Shown here: piece by piece, positions 1-6,273 of the stretch
Layout: each line of letters begins with the position of its first letter
Position numbering within the stretch: the stretch's first letter is position 1
Assembly (NCBI GenBank): GCA_007123015.1
Contig: SKSL01000099.1
Coordinates: 1 to 15,312, forward strand
Direction of reading: 5' to 3'
DNA from: Natronohydrobacter sp.
Lineage (GTDB): Bacteria > Pseudomonadota > Alphaproteobacteria > Rhodobacterales > Rhodobacteraceae
Length of the DNA: 15,312 nucleotides
Position numbers and translations under genes: made by a program
The notes under the pieces: generated by a model
What the model was told of the DNA's origin: nothing
Seen by the model: the letters and a program-made list of their open reading frames with translations, nothing else
The model's database searches: none

Positions 1-1
1 G

Positions 2-619
2 ACCTATCTGATCGCAGGCGGCCCGCGCGCCTTGAGCGAGGCCGTTGAAGGCGCCGAAGATGATACCGAAGCTGCGAAAGCGCAGGTCATGGCGACCGGG
101 ATCACTGCGCAGGATGTGGTGATCGGGCTGGCGGCAAGCGGGCGCACGCCCTTCACGATCGCTGCCATCGAGCGCGCGCGCGCGCAGGGTGCCCTGACTG
201 TCGGCATTTCCTGCAATGCAGGCGCGCGGCTGCTCGATATGGCTGAGCATGCAGTGCTGGTTGAAACTGGTGCAGAGGTCGTCGCCGGATCAACCCGGAT
301 GAAGGCGGGAACTGCGCAGAAAGTGGTGTTGAACATGCTCTCGACGCAGATCATGGTGCAGCTGGGGCATGTGCATGACGGACTGATGGTTGATCTGCGC
401 GCGCAGAATGCGAAATTGCGCCAGCGGGCAGAAGCGATGGTCGCCCGGATCGCCGATGTCCCGTCTCAGACTGCGAAAACCGCGCTCGAAACCTGCGACT
501 GGCGCGTAAAACCGGCGGTGCTGGTGGCACAGGGCCGCTCGCGCGCGCAGGCTGAAGCCGCTTTGGACCAATCCGACGGCGTGCTGCGCGCCGCCATGGC
601 GCAGATCGCCAAGGACTGA
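2..619 (+). CDS. murQ: N-acetylmuramic acid 6-phosphate etherase, 3' part (5' end outside window)
   Basis: MurQ cleaves the lactyl ether of N-acetylmuramic acid 6-phosphate, giving N-acetylglucosamine 6-phosphate and D-lactate in cytoplasmic peptidoglycan recycling. The frame is open from base 2 and lacks a start, so about the last 205 residues are present (the family is usually about 300). They align along their whole length with my recollection of E. coli MurQ. The EAVEGAEDD segment holds the second catalytic glutamate (about Glu114 in E. coli). The SIS sugar-phosphate site (AASGRTPF) follows, then VGISCN, and then GAEVVAGSTRMKAGTAQK with VLNMLST. The C-terminal part (about residues 150-205) forms a small helical domain ending in a TGA stop. 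The first catalytic glutamate is upstream of the window. The gene ends 5 bases from the stop of a convergent fur-type gene. A TTG at base 32 is internal to the domain and is not the real start. Confidence 0.95.
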   Translation, partial: TYLIAGGPRALSEAVEGAEDDTEAAKAQVMATGITAQDVVIGLAASGRTPFTIAAIERARAQGALTVGISCNAGARLLDMAEHAVLVETGAEVVAGSTRMKAGTAQKVVLNMLSTQIMVQLGHVHDGLMVDLRAQNAKLRQRAEAMVARIADVPSQTAKTALETCDWRVKPAVLVAQGRSRAQAEAALDQSDGVLRAAMAQIAKD

Positions 620-624
620 TGTGA

Positions 625-1041
625 TCACGATTTCAGCTTGCGCCCAAGCAGTTCCAGCCTGTGCCCTTCCAGCCGGTATCCCAGACGCCGGGCAATCTTT
701 TCCTGCAGAGCCTCGATTTCCGGGTCACAGAATTCGATCACATCACCCGTTTCCAGATCAATCAGATGGTCATGATGGGCACGCTCACTATCTTCAAACC
801 GCGCGCGGCCATCGCCGAATTCCAGCCGTTCCAGAATGCCGCTTTCCTGCAGCAATTTGACCGTGCGATACACTGTCGCCAGGGAAATCCGTGGATCGAC
901 CGCACTTGCGCGGGCGTGTAATTCCTCGACATCCGGATGGTCGTCTGACTGCTCGATGACATGCGCGATGATCCGCCGCTGCTCGGTCATGCGCAGGCCC
1001 TGCGCTTCCAGACGATCAAGGATAGTTTTGCGCACAGTCAT
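625..1041 (-). CDS. fur: Fur-family metal-responsive transcriptional regulator (alphaproteobacterial Fur/Mur type)
   Basis: A 138-aa winged-helix repressor of the Fur superfamily. The N-terminal DNA-binding domain (about 1-80) includes the recognition-helix segment RISLATVYRTVKLLQ. The dimerisation and metal domain follows, with HHDH at 89-92, VIEF, and GHRLEL near the end. The structural-zinc CxxC of E. coli Fur (CLDC) is replaced by DLET at 95-98, and there is no second Cys pair. This is typical of alphaproteobacterial Fur proteins, several of which act as manganese-responsive Mur regulators, so the metal could be Fe or Mn. I chose the ATG at 1041 over a GTG at 1047 because a GAGTGG stretch sits just upstream of the ATG; the GTG remains possible. 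The gene is divergent from aroC and convergent with murQ. Family assignment is firm; effector metal and targets are inferred. Confidence 0.9.
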   Translation of the reverse strand: MTVRKTILDRLEAQGLRMTEQRRIIAHVIEQSDDHPDVEELHARASAVDPRISLATVYRTVKLLQESGILERLEFGDGRARFEDSERAHHDHLIDLETGDVIEFCDPEIEALQEKIARRLGYRLEGHRLELLGRKLKS

Positions 1042-1061
1042 TTCCACTCAGCCCGACCCCC

Positions 1062-1067
1062 ATCATA
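1062..1067 (-). promoter_or_regulatory. Possible -10 element of the fur-type gene
   Basis: On the minus strand this reads TATGAT, a 5/6 match to the sigma-70 -10 consensus, about 20 bases upstream of the ATG at 1041. The matching -35 position (1085-1090, TTTTCC) is poor. Transcription would start near 1055, giving a leader of about 14 bases. Confidence 0.3.
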
Positions 1068-1110
1068 GGCGTGAAGTCGAGACCGGAAAACCACAAAAGC
1101 GCATCGGGCT

Positions 1111-1116
1111 TTGACA
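1111..1116 (+). promoter_or_regulatory. Candidate -35 element ahead of aroC
   Basis: TTGACA is an exact -35 consensus in the fur-aroC intergenic region. No recognisable -10 lies 16-18 bases downstream (GC-rich GGGTGA). A second near-match, TTGACG at 1165-1170, also lacks a good -10. An inverted repeat GCCGA-CA-TCGGC lies at 1185-1196. One of these may drive aroC, but the sequence does not decide which. Confidence 0.25.
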
Positions 1117-1272
1117 CAGTGCCTGGTCTTGCCGGGTGAAGCACAGGGAAATCCGGCTCTTGGCTTGACGCTTGCGCCGAAAAGGCCGACATCGGCACCC
1201 AAGAGACCGGGGCGCGCAGAACAGGGGATCGGGCGGCGCCTAGCGAAGATGCAACAAGGATATGGCGCGCTC

Positions 1273-2382
1273 ATGAGCTACAACACATTCGGCCATCTTT
1301 TTCGCGTGACCACCTGGGGGGAAAGCCATGGGCCCGCGCTCGGGGCCACGGTCGATGGCTGTCCGCCCGGTGTGCCGCTTGAATCGGCTGACATCCAGCA
1401 TTGGCTTGACCGCCGCAAGCCGGGCCAGAGCCGCCACACAACGCAACGTCGCGAACCCGACAGCGTCGAGATCCTCTCGGGCGTCTATGAAGGGCGCACC
1501 ACAGGCACGCCGATCCAGCTGATGATCCGCAATGTCGATCAGCGCTCGAAGGATTACGGCAATATCCTGGATACGTTCCGCCCCGGCCATGCCGATATCA
1601 CCTATTTCCAGAAATACGGTCTGCGCGACCCGCGCGGGGGCGGGCGGTCTTCGGCACGGGAAACTGCGGCGCGCGTGGCCGCAGGGGGCGTAGCGCGCGA
1701 AGTGCTGAAAACGCTTATGCCGGGGCTGGCGATCACAGGCTACATGGTGCAGATGGGTCCGCATCAGATCGACCGCGACCGCTTCGACTGGTCCGAAATC
1801 GACCGCAACCCGTTCTGGGTGCCCGATGCGCAGGCGGCGTCTGACTGGGCCACAGCGCTCGACCAGATCCGCAAGGACGGCAATTCCGTGGGCGCGATGA
1901 TCGAGGTCGTGGCCTCTGGCCTGCCTGCGGGTCTCGGCGCGCCGATCTATGCGAAGCTCGATATGGCGCTGGCGGCCGCGATGATGTCGATCAACGCAGT
2001 GAAGGGTGTCGAGATTGGTGCCGGCATGGCGGCTGCGCGCCTGACCGGGATCGAAAACGCCGATGAGATCGAGATGGGCGCCGACGGCCCGCGCTACCGC
2101 TCGAATCAGGCCGGCGGCATTCTGGGCGGTATCTCGACCGGGCAGGATGTCGTGGTCCGCTTCGCCATCAAGCCGACCTCCTCGATCCATACGCCCCGCG
2201 ATTCGATCACTCGGGCGGGCGATCCGACCGAAGTGGTGACCAAGGGTCGCCATGACCCCTGCGTGGGGATCCGCGCCGTGCCAGTGGGCGAAGCGATGAT
2301 GGCCTGCGTGCTGCTCGATCAGCTGCTGATGCACCGCGCCCAGACCGGGCAAACCGGTCCAGTTGGACAGATCGGCGCATAG
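1273..2382 (+). CDS. aroC: Chorismate synthase
   Basis: The last shikimate-pathway enzyme. It converts 5-enolpyruvylshikimate 3-phosphate to chorismate with reduced FMN as catalytic cofactor, in the cytoplasm. The 369-aa product has the family's usual length. Visible signatures are MSYNTFGHLFRVTTWGESHG at the N-terminus (His19), HADITYFQKYG (His106) and the long glycine/arginine segment RGGGRSSARETAARVAAGG at about 121-139. The C-terminal RFAIKPTSSI and KGRHDPCVGIRAVP segments are also present. The ATG at 1273 was chosen because MSYNTFG is the conserved AroC start; AAGGA at about 1255-1259 is a distant ribosome-binding candidate. The frame stays open another 54 codons upstream to a TTG at 1111, but that extension resembles nothing known. 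The last about 15 residues after HRAQ are a variable tail. The gene is monocistronic here and ends at paired hairpins. Confidence 0.97.
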   Translation: MSYNTFGHLFRVTTWGESHGPALGATVDGCPPGVPLESADIQHWLDRRKPGQSRHTTQRREPDSVEILSGVYEGRTTGTPIQLMIRNVDQRSKDYGNILDTFRPGHADITYFQKYGLRDPRGGGRSSARETAARVAAGGVAREVLKTLMPGLAITGYMVQMGPHQIDRDRFDWSEIDRNPFWVPDAQAASDWATALDQIRKDGNSVGAMIEVVASGLPAGLGAPIYAKLDMALAAAMMSINAVKGVEIGAGMAAARLTGIENADEIEMGADGPRYRSNQAGGILGGISTGQDVVVRFAIKPTSSIHTPRDSITRAGDPTEVVTKGRHDPCVGIRAVPVGEAMMACVLLDQLLMHRAQTGQTGPVGQIGA

Positions 2383-2430
2383 CCAAAGGCCCTCTTTTCA
2401 TCCTTGTCAAAATATCCTCGGGGGGTGAAA

Positions 2431-2448
2431 CCAGCCCCTTGGGGCTGG
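2431..2448. terminator. Hairpin between convergent aroC and der (first of two)
   Basis: CCAGCCCCTTGGGGCTGG is an 8-bp perfect stem with a 2-base centre (TT), 48 bases after the aroC stop. It is symmetric and so can act on both strands. No long T-run follows, so it is only terminator-like; it may stall or stabilise either transcript. Confidence 0.55.
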
Positions 2449-2451
2449 TGA

Positions 2452-2470
2452 GGGGGGCAGACAGCCCCCC
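2452..2470. terminator. Second GC-rich hairpin next to the der stop
   Basis: GGGGGGC-AGACA-GCCCCCC forms a 7-bp all-GC stem with a 5-base loop. It lies 10 bases beyond the der stop and directly after the first hairpin. Together the two probably separate aroC and der transcription. A T-tract is lacking. Confidence 0.5.
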
Positions 2471-2480
2471 TCTGCGACGC

Positions 2481-3935
2481 TCAACTCTCGCGCCGTCCCT
2501 CCAGATGTTTGCGCAGCTTCGACGGCGCGGCCTTCTTGCGCCCCTTATAGGGATTCTTCTCCGCCTGAGAGCGCAGGAACACCCTGATCGGCGTGCCCGG
2601 CATGTCGAAACTCTCGCGCAGCCCGTTGACCAGATAGCGTGTGTAGCTTGCAGGCAGGTCTTCGGGGTTTGAGCACATGATCACGAAACCCGGCGGCCGC
2701 GTCTTGGCCTGGGTCATGTAGCGCAGCTTGATGCGCTTGCCGCCTGGCGCGGGGGGCGGATGCGCTTCGACCATCGCGCCCAGCCACTGGTTCAGTCGCG
2801 CCGTCGGGACGCGTCGGTTCCAGACCTCATGCGCGCGCAGCACAGCCGCATGCAGCCGGTCCAGCCCTTTGCCAGTCTTGGCCGAGACTGTGACCAACGG
2901 TGCCCCGCGCAATTGCGGCAAAAGCCGCTCGAAACTCTCGCGCAGTGTGCGCAGCTTCTCCTGCTTTTCGTCTTCCAGATCCCATTTGTTCACGGCCACC
3001 ACCACTGCGCGGCCTTCGGTTTCGGCGAAATCCGCGATGCGCAGATCCTGCTGCTCGAAGGGGATCGCCGCATCCAGCAGCACCACCACCACTTCCGCAA
3101 AGCGCACAGCGCGCAGCCCATCCGCGACCGAGAGCTTTTCGACCTTGTCCACCACGCGGGCTTTCTTGCGCATGCCTGCCGTGTCGAAAACCCGCGTGGG
3201 CGTGCCCTGCCAGTCCAGCCGGACCGAAATCGAATCGCGCGTGATCCCCGCCTCTGGCCCTGTCAGCAGGCGGTCTTCGCCGAGGATCTTGTTGATCAGC
3301 GTTGATTTGCCCGCATTGGGCCGCCCGATCACGGCCAGTTGCAGCGGGCGTTTGGCGCTGGGGGCATGATAGCTTTCATCCGCCTCTTCGCTGACATCGA
3401 GATCCGTCTCTGGCGCGTCAGCAGCGGCGCGTTCGGCGTAAGCCTCGGCCAGCGGGCGCAGCATGTGGTAAAGTTCGTCCATCCCCTCGCCATGCTCGGC
3501 CGATAGCCGCACAGGCTCGCCCAGACCCAGGCTATAGGCATCGAGCACCCCCGCATCGCCCGCGCGCCCTTCGGCCTTGTTGGCCGCCAAGATCACATGA
3601 TCCGCGCGCTTGCGCAGGATATCAGCGAAGATTTCATCCGTGGGCGTGATCCCGGCTCTGGCATCGACCAGAAACAGGCAGATATCGGCCATGTCGACAG
3701 CGCGTTCGGTCAGACGGCGCATGCGGCCCTGCAGGCTGTCATCGGTGACTTCCTCCAGCCCGGCGGTGTCGATCACAGTGAAGCGCAGATCGCCCAGCCG
3801 TGCATCGCCTTCGCGCAGATCGCGCGTGACACCGGGCTGGTCATCGACCAGCGCCAGGCGTTTGCCCACCAGCCGGTTGAACAGGGTCGATTTGCCGACA
3901 TTGGGGCGGCCTACAATGGCCAGAGTGAAGCTCAT
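2481..3935 (-). CDS. der: Ribosome biogenesis GTPase Der (EngA)
   Basis: An essential GTPase with two tandem G domains that acts in 50S ribosomal subunit maturation. In the 484-aa product, domain 1 has GRPNVGKS (9-16), DTAG (56-59), NKAE (119-122, a variant of NKxD) and SAEHG (145-149). Domain 2 has GRPNAGKS (204-211), DTAG (251-254), NKWD (316-319) and SAKTGKG (351-357). An acidic linker lies at about 172-190. The C-terminal KH-like domain covers about 365-465 and ends in a basic NPYKGRKK segment. The ATG at 3935 gives the canonical MSFTLAIVGRPNVGKS start. It is the last gene of the leftward yfgM-like, bamB, der set, 75 bases behind bamB with a hairpin in the gap. Length and motifs are those of the family, and nothing is broken. 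Confidence 0.97.
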   Translation of the reverse strand: MSFTLAIVGRPNVGKSTLFNRLVGKRLALVDDQPGVTRDLREGDARLGDLRFTVIDTAGLEEVTDDSLQGRMRRLTERAVDMADICLFLVDARAGITPTDEIFADILRKRADHVILAANKAEGRAGDAGVLDAYSLGLGEPVRLSAEHGEGMDELYHMLRPLAEAYAERAAADAPETDLDVSEEADESYHAPSAKRPLQLAVIGRPNAGKSTLINKILGEDRLLTGPEAGITRDSISVRLDWQGTPTRVFDTAGMRKKARVVDKVEKLSVADGLRAVRFAEVVVVLLDAAIPFEQQDLRIADFAETEGRAVVVAVNKWDLEDEKQEKLRTLRESFERLLPQLRGAPLVTVSAKTGKGLDRLHAAVLRAHEVWNRRVPTARLNQWLGAMVEAHPPPAPGGKRIKLRYMTQAKTRPPGFVIMCSNPEDLPASYTRYLVNGLRESFDMPGTPIRVFLRSQAEKNPYKGRKKAAPSKLRKHLEGRRES

Positions 3936-3960
3936 GTCTTGCCCATGCTGTTTAACGCAA

Positions 3961-3986
3961 ACATGGCCCCGGAACCGGGACCATGT
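3961..3986 (-). promoter_or_regulatory. Inverted repeat/hairpin between bamB and der
   Basis: A near-perfect 12-bp arm inverted repeat around a central AA; 11 of 12 positions pair, with the mismatch at 3967/3980. The left arm begins ACATGG and the right arm ends CCATGT. It lies in the 75-base gap of a presumed operon, so it may be an internal attenuator, an mRNA-processing or stability hairpin, or a weak terminator. Only TTT follows on the minus strand. Confidence 0.4.
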
Positions 3987-4010
3987 GCCTGATACGCGAT
4001 TCGGCGCAGT

Positions 4011-5327
4011 TTAGCGATAGGCCGTCAAGTGACCGTCGCGCGAGATGACGTAAAGCGTGCTGCCGACCACAATCGGCGTGCTGGCTGCCCCGGAGCGCAA
4101 TTCGGTTTCAGCTGTCAATGTGCCCGAAACCGGGTCGAAGCTGCGCAGCACCCCGTCGCCTGACCCGACAATCAGCTGACCGCCCGCCAGAACCGGGCCG
4201 TAATGCGGATAGATCCCGGCGCGGCGACGCTCGCGGGTTTCAGTGAACAGCGGCAGGGATTCGGCCCAGATGAACGCGCCGCTTGCCGCATCGAGCCGGA
4301 CAATGCGGTTGCGGTCCGACATCAGGAAGACCGATCCGCCCACAGGCCAGACTGGCCCATAGGCGGCTTCATCAGCGGTCCAGACCGGTCGGCCATCGCT
4401 GCGGTTCAGCGCCATCACGCGCCCCGACTGGTTGCCGACATAAATCCTGTCGCCCTGCACCACAGGATCGCCCGTGACATCCGTGACAGACGCATAGGCC
4501 ATCCCGACGCGCGTGCCCGCGACAGCGCGGCGCCACATGACTTGACCCGTATCGCGCCGCGCTGCGATCAATTCACCTGCCGGGGTGGGGAACAGCACCA
4601 GAGCGCCTGCAATGGCAGGCGCGGCCCCCCCCACCATTGACGAGGGCGAGGGCGCACCGCTGACCTGCCAGTCTGTCAGGCCGGTCGCGGCATCTACCGC
4701 CCAGGCTGTGCTGTCCGACGCCACGACATAGACATGGGCCCCTGATACTGTCGGCGCGGCCGAGAGTGGTGCGTCAAACCGCTTGGACCAGATCTCGGTG
4801 CCGGTGGCCAGATCCAGCGCCCAGAGCATGCCAAAGGCCGAGGTGACATACAGGCGGCCATTCGCTATCGCCAGCCCCCCACCAGAGGCCGCATCCGGGC
4901 TGCGCGCGAAAGCCGGGGTCAGGTCGCGGGTCCAGGCCGTGTCGCCCGCAGTCGTCACGGCACTGACACGCGCGCGACTGTCCAGCGTGTAGATCAGCCC
5001 CCCTGCCGCGACGGGTTCGGCTGTGATCCGGTGCCGCCGCCCGTCGCCTTGGCCGATCGGAACAGACCAAAGCTGTTGCAGCGTGCCACTGAGCGCCGGA
5101 TGGCTGATCCGCGTCGAAGGCGCGCCCAGGCGATGCGTCCATTCCGAATTGACGCTGATCGCGGGCAGGGCAATGGGCGCAGCGCGATTGACCGGCGCTT
5201 CGCCTGCATCTTCCGAAAAGGGCGCGCGCAAGGGGAAGCGCTCGCCCTCGAGTATGAAATCGCGGCTACAGGCTGACAGAGCCGTGACGACAGCAAGCAG
5301 GCCTGCGCAGGTCCAGAATTTCACCAT
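4011..5327 (-). CDS. bamB: Outer membrane assembly lipoprotein BamB-like, PQQ-type beta-propeller
   Basis: The probable BamB subunit of the BAM complex, which inserts beta-barrel proteins into the outer membrane. The 438-aa product starts with a lipoprotein signal: a hydrophobic stretch followed by lipobox L17-S18-A19-C20, with Ser at +2, so it should be sorted to the outer membrane. The mature part shows repeated beta-propeller blades of the PQQ type: LYVTSAFGMLWALDLATGTEIW, VYVVASDSTAWAVDAATG, IYVGNQSGRVMALNRSDG and LRSFDPVSG. The start at 5327 was chosen for the lipoprotein signal and an AGGAG just upstream (short 3-base spacing); the frame is open further upstream but without sense. It lies between the TPR membrane protein gene and der, as in the yfgM-bamB-der order of other Proteobacteria. 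The family is certain; the BAM role is inferred from context. Confidence 0.9.
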   Translation of the reverse strand: MVKFWTCAGLLAVVTALSACSRDFILEGERFPLRAPFSEDAGEAPVNRAAPIALPAISVNSEWTHRLGAPSTRISHPALSGTLQQLWSVPIGQGDGRRHRITAEPVAAGGLIYTLDSRARVSAVTTAGDTAWTRDLTPAFARSPDAASGGGLAIANGRLYVTSAFGMLWALDLATGTEIWSKRFDAPLSAAPTVSGAHVYVVASDSTAWAVDAATGLTDWQVSGAPSPSSMVGGAAPAIAGALVLFPTPAGELIAARRDTGQVMWRRAVAGTRVGMAYASVTDVTGDPVVQGDRIYVGNQSGRVMALNRSDGRPVWTADEAAYGPVWPVGGSVFLMSDRNRIVRLDAASGAFIWAESLPLFTETRERRRAGIYPHYGPVLAGGQLIVGSGDGVLRSFDPVSGTLTAETELRSGAASTPIVVGSTLYVISRDGHLTAYR

Positions 5328-5405
5328 ATGCTCCTGTTTGCTCCGCTCTGCTCTGGTCCGGGTCCAGCCCCACGCCCCAGCCGCCATGTATCGCGGTGAT
5401 AGGGC

Positions 5406-6053
5406 TCAGCCAGGTGCCTCGCCGCCCAGTGCCGTGATCACCTGCACTGCCCGGCGTTGCAAACTGTCGGACACATCTGACTGTGACAACAAGTCAGACA
5501 GAATTTCAATGGCTGTTTCAGCGTTGCCCTGCTCGATCTGCAACAGCGCAGATTGTTCCAGAGCCAGCGGGCGCAGCGGTTGACCTGGTTGCGACAAGCC
5601 CGCCAGAAGTTGCTGGCGTTCGCCGAGCGGGATATCGCGACCCCCGGCGATCACACGCTTCAGCGCGGCAAGCTGGCGATAGGCTTCGGGCAAGGCGCTA
5701 TCTGATGCCGCTGCGTCAAGTGCGGCCAGTGCTGCGGGGCGGTCCTCGGACATCATCTCGCCTGCGATCATCAACTGGGTCAGACCAGTCTGTGGCCCGG
5801 CCGCCGGAACTGCGGCCAGCGCGGTCACACGATCTGTCGTCGAATCATGTTCCAGCGCTGCCAACACAGCATCCCCGAAGGCTTGCGCATTGGCACGGTC
5901 AGAGGCCTTGCGCCACTCGTTCCACGCAGTGCCCCCTACAACAAGCACCACGGCCAGAATCGCGATCCAGCCATAGCGGCGCAGATAGGCCATCGCCTTG
6001 TCGCGGCGCAGCTCTTCGGTCACTTCGTCAATAAAACTGTCAGTGTTGCTCAC
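5406..6053 (-). CDS. YfgM-like membrane-anchored tetratricopeptide protein
   Basis: A 215-aa protein with a short cytoplasmic N-terminus (about 1-27, VTEELRRDKAMAYLRRYGW), one membrane helix at about 29-45 and a periplasmic helical domain of TPR-like repeats (about 50-205). The segments LEQSALLQIEQGNAETAIEILSDLL and GLTQLMIAGEMM are examples. This architecture matches YfgM, a partner of the SecYEG translocon that links to periplasmic chaperones. I took the GTG at 6053 as start because SNTDSFIDEVTEELRRD is the usual N-terminus and a GGGGGCC stretch precedes it. An ATG 33 codons upstream lacks a sensible protein. It is the first gene of the set with bamB (78-base gap) and der. In E. coli hisS precedes yfgM; here it does not, since the next genes upstream are a divergent RND operon. 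Confidence 0.82.
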   Translation of the reverse strand: MSNTDSFIDEVTEELRRDKAMAYLRRYGWIAILAVVLVVGGTAWNEWRKASDRANAQAFGDAVLAALEHDSTTDRVTALAAVPAAGPQTGLTQLMIAGEMMSEDRPAALAALDAAASDSALPEAYRQLAALKRVIAGGRDIPLGERQQLLAGLSQPGQPLRPLALEQSALLQIEQGNAETAIEILSDLLSQSDVSDSLQRRAVQVITALGGEAPG

Positions 6054-6180
6054 GCGGCCCCCAAACCCAACTCCGTGACTAATAGCGCGAAGCCCCGGTA
6101 AATGCCAAGCCCGCCTTGCCGGCGTCTTGGCCACATTGTCGGAATTGCGCACAGATATATGTTAATCAGATAAACATTCC

Positions 6181-6209
6181 TTGATTTTCTGCACATGCAA
6201 AACTAATCT
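6181..6209 (+). promoter_or_regulatory. Candidate promoter of the RND efflux operon
   Basis: TTGATT (6181-6186) and TAATCT (6204-6209) are separated by 17 bases, in the most AT-rich part of the 220-base divergent region (6054-6273). The -10 match is only 3/6. Its -10 abuts the inverted repeat at 6208-6225, so a bound repressor would cover the start site. A promoter for the YfgM-like gene should lie in the same region on the other strand; I cannot pinpoint it. Confidence 0.35.
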
Positions 6210-6225
6210 GAACTGGTCAGTTCAG
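6208..6225. promoter_or_regulatory. Perfect inverted-repeat operator, probably for a TetR-type repressor
   Basis: CTGAACTGGTCAGTTCAG has 8-base arms that are exact reverse complements around a GT centre. It lies 48 bases before the adaptor start and next to the candidate -10. TetR/AcrR-family repressors of RND pumps commonly bind palindromes of about this size with a similar ACTG..CAGT core. No regulator gene is present in the window. The repeat is seen directly; the binding family is inferred. Confidence 0.6.
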
Positions 6226-6273
6226 CGTAGACTTTCGGTGTGACACAATTTCTGGCATTCGGAGCCCCGTCAG

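Larger units (their letters stand above)
2392..2470 (-). repeat. Hairpin plus CGAGGATATTTT-tail intergenic element, copy A
   Basis: Read on the minus strand from the end of der, a GGGGGGC/GCCCCCC hairpin is followed by a second hairpin. Then comes a C-run, CGAGGATATTTTGACAAGG and an A-rich end (core 2392-2420). Copy B at 11124-11175 has the same plan: hairpin, then CGAGAGTATTTGGCGCAAG, then A-run. From memory, hairpin + CGAG/GGAGTATTT + CAAGATGAAA modules are common behind genes of Rhodobacteraceae. I could not search for other copies. Confidence 0.5.

Noticed and set aside
172..185. Alternating GC run (seven GC repeats), possible Z-DNA or microsatellite
   Set aside because: It lies inside the murQ coding sequence, encoding Arg/Ala codons; ordinary for a GC-rich genome.
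1111..1272. A 54-codon N-terminal extension of aroC starting at TTG 1111
   Set aside because: The known AroC start, MSYNTFGHLFRVTTWGESHG, begins at 1273. The extension resembles nothing and covers the promoter region.
1240..2352. A 370-codon open frame antisense to aroC
   Set aside because: A His/Arg-rich shadow of a GC-rich gene; the opposite strand encodes a full chorismate synthase.
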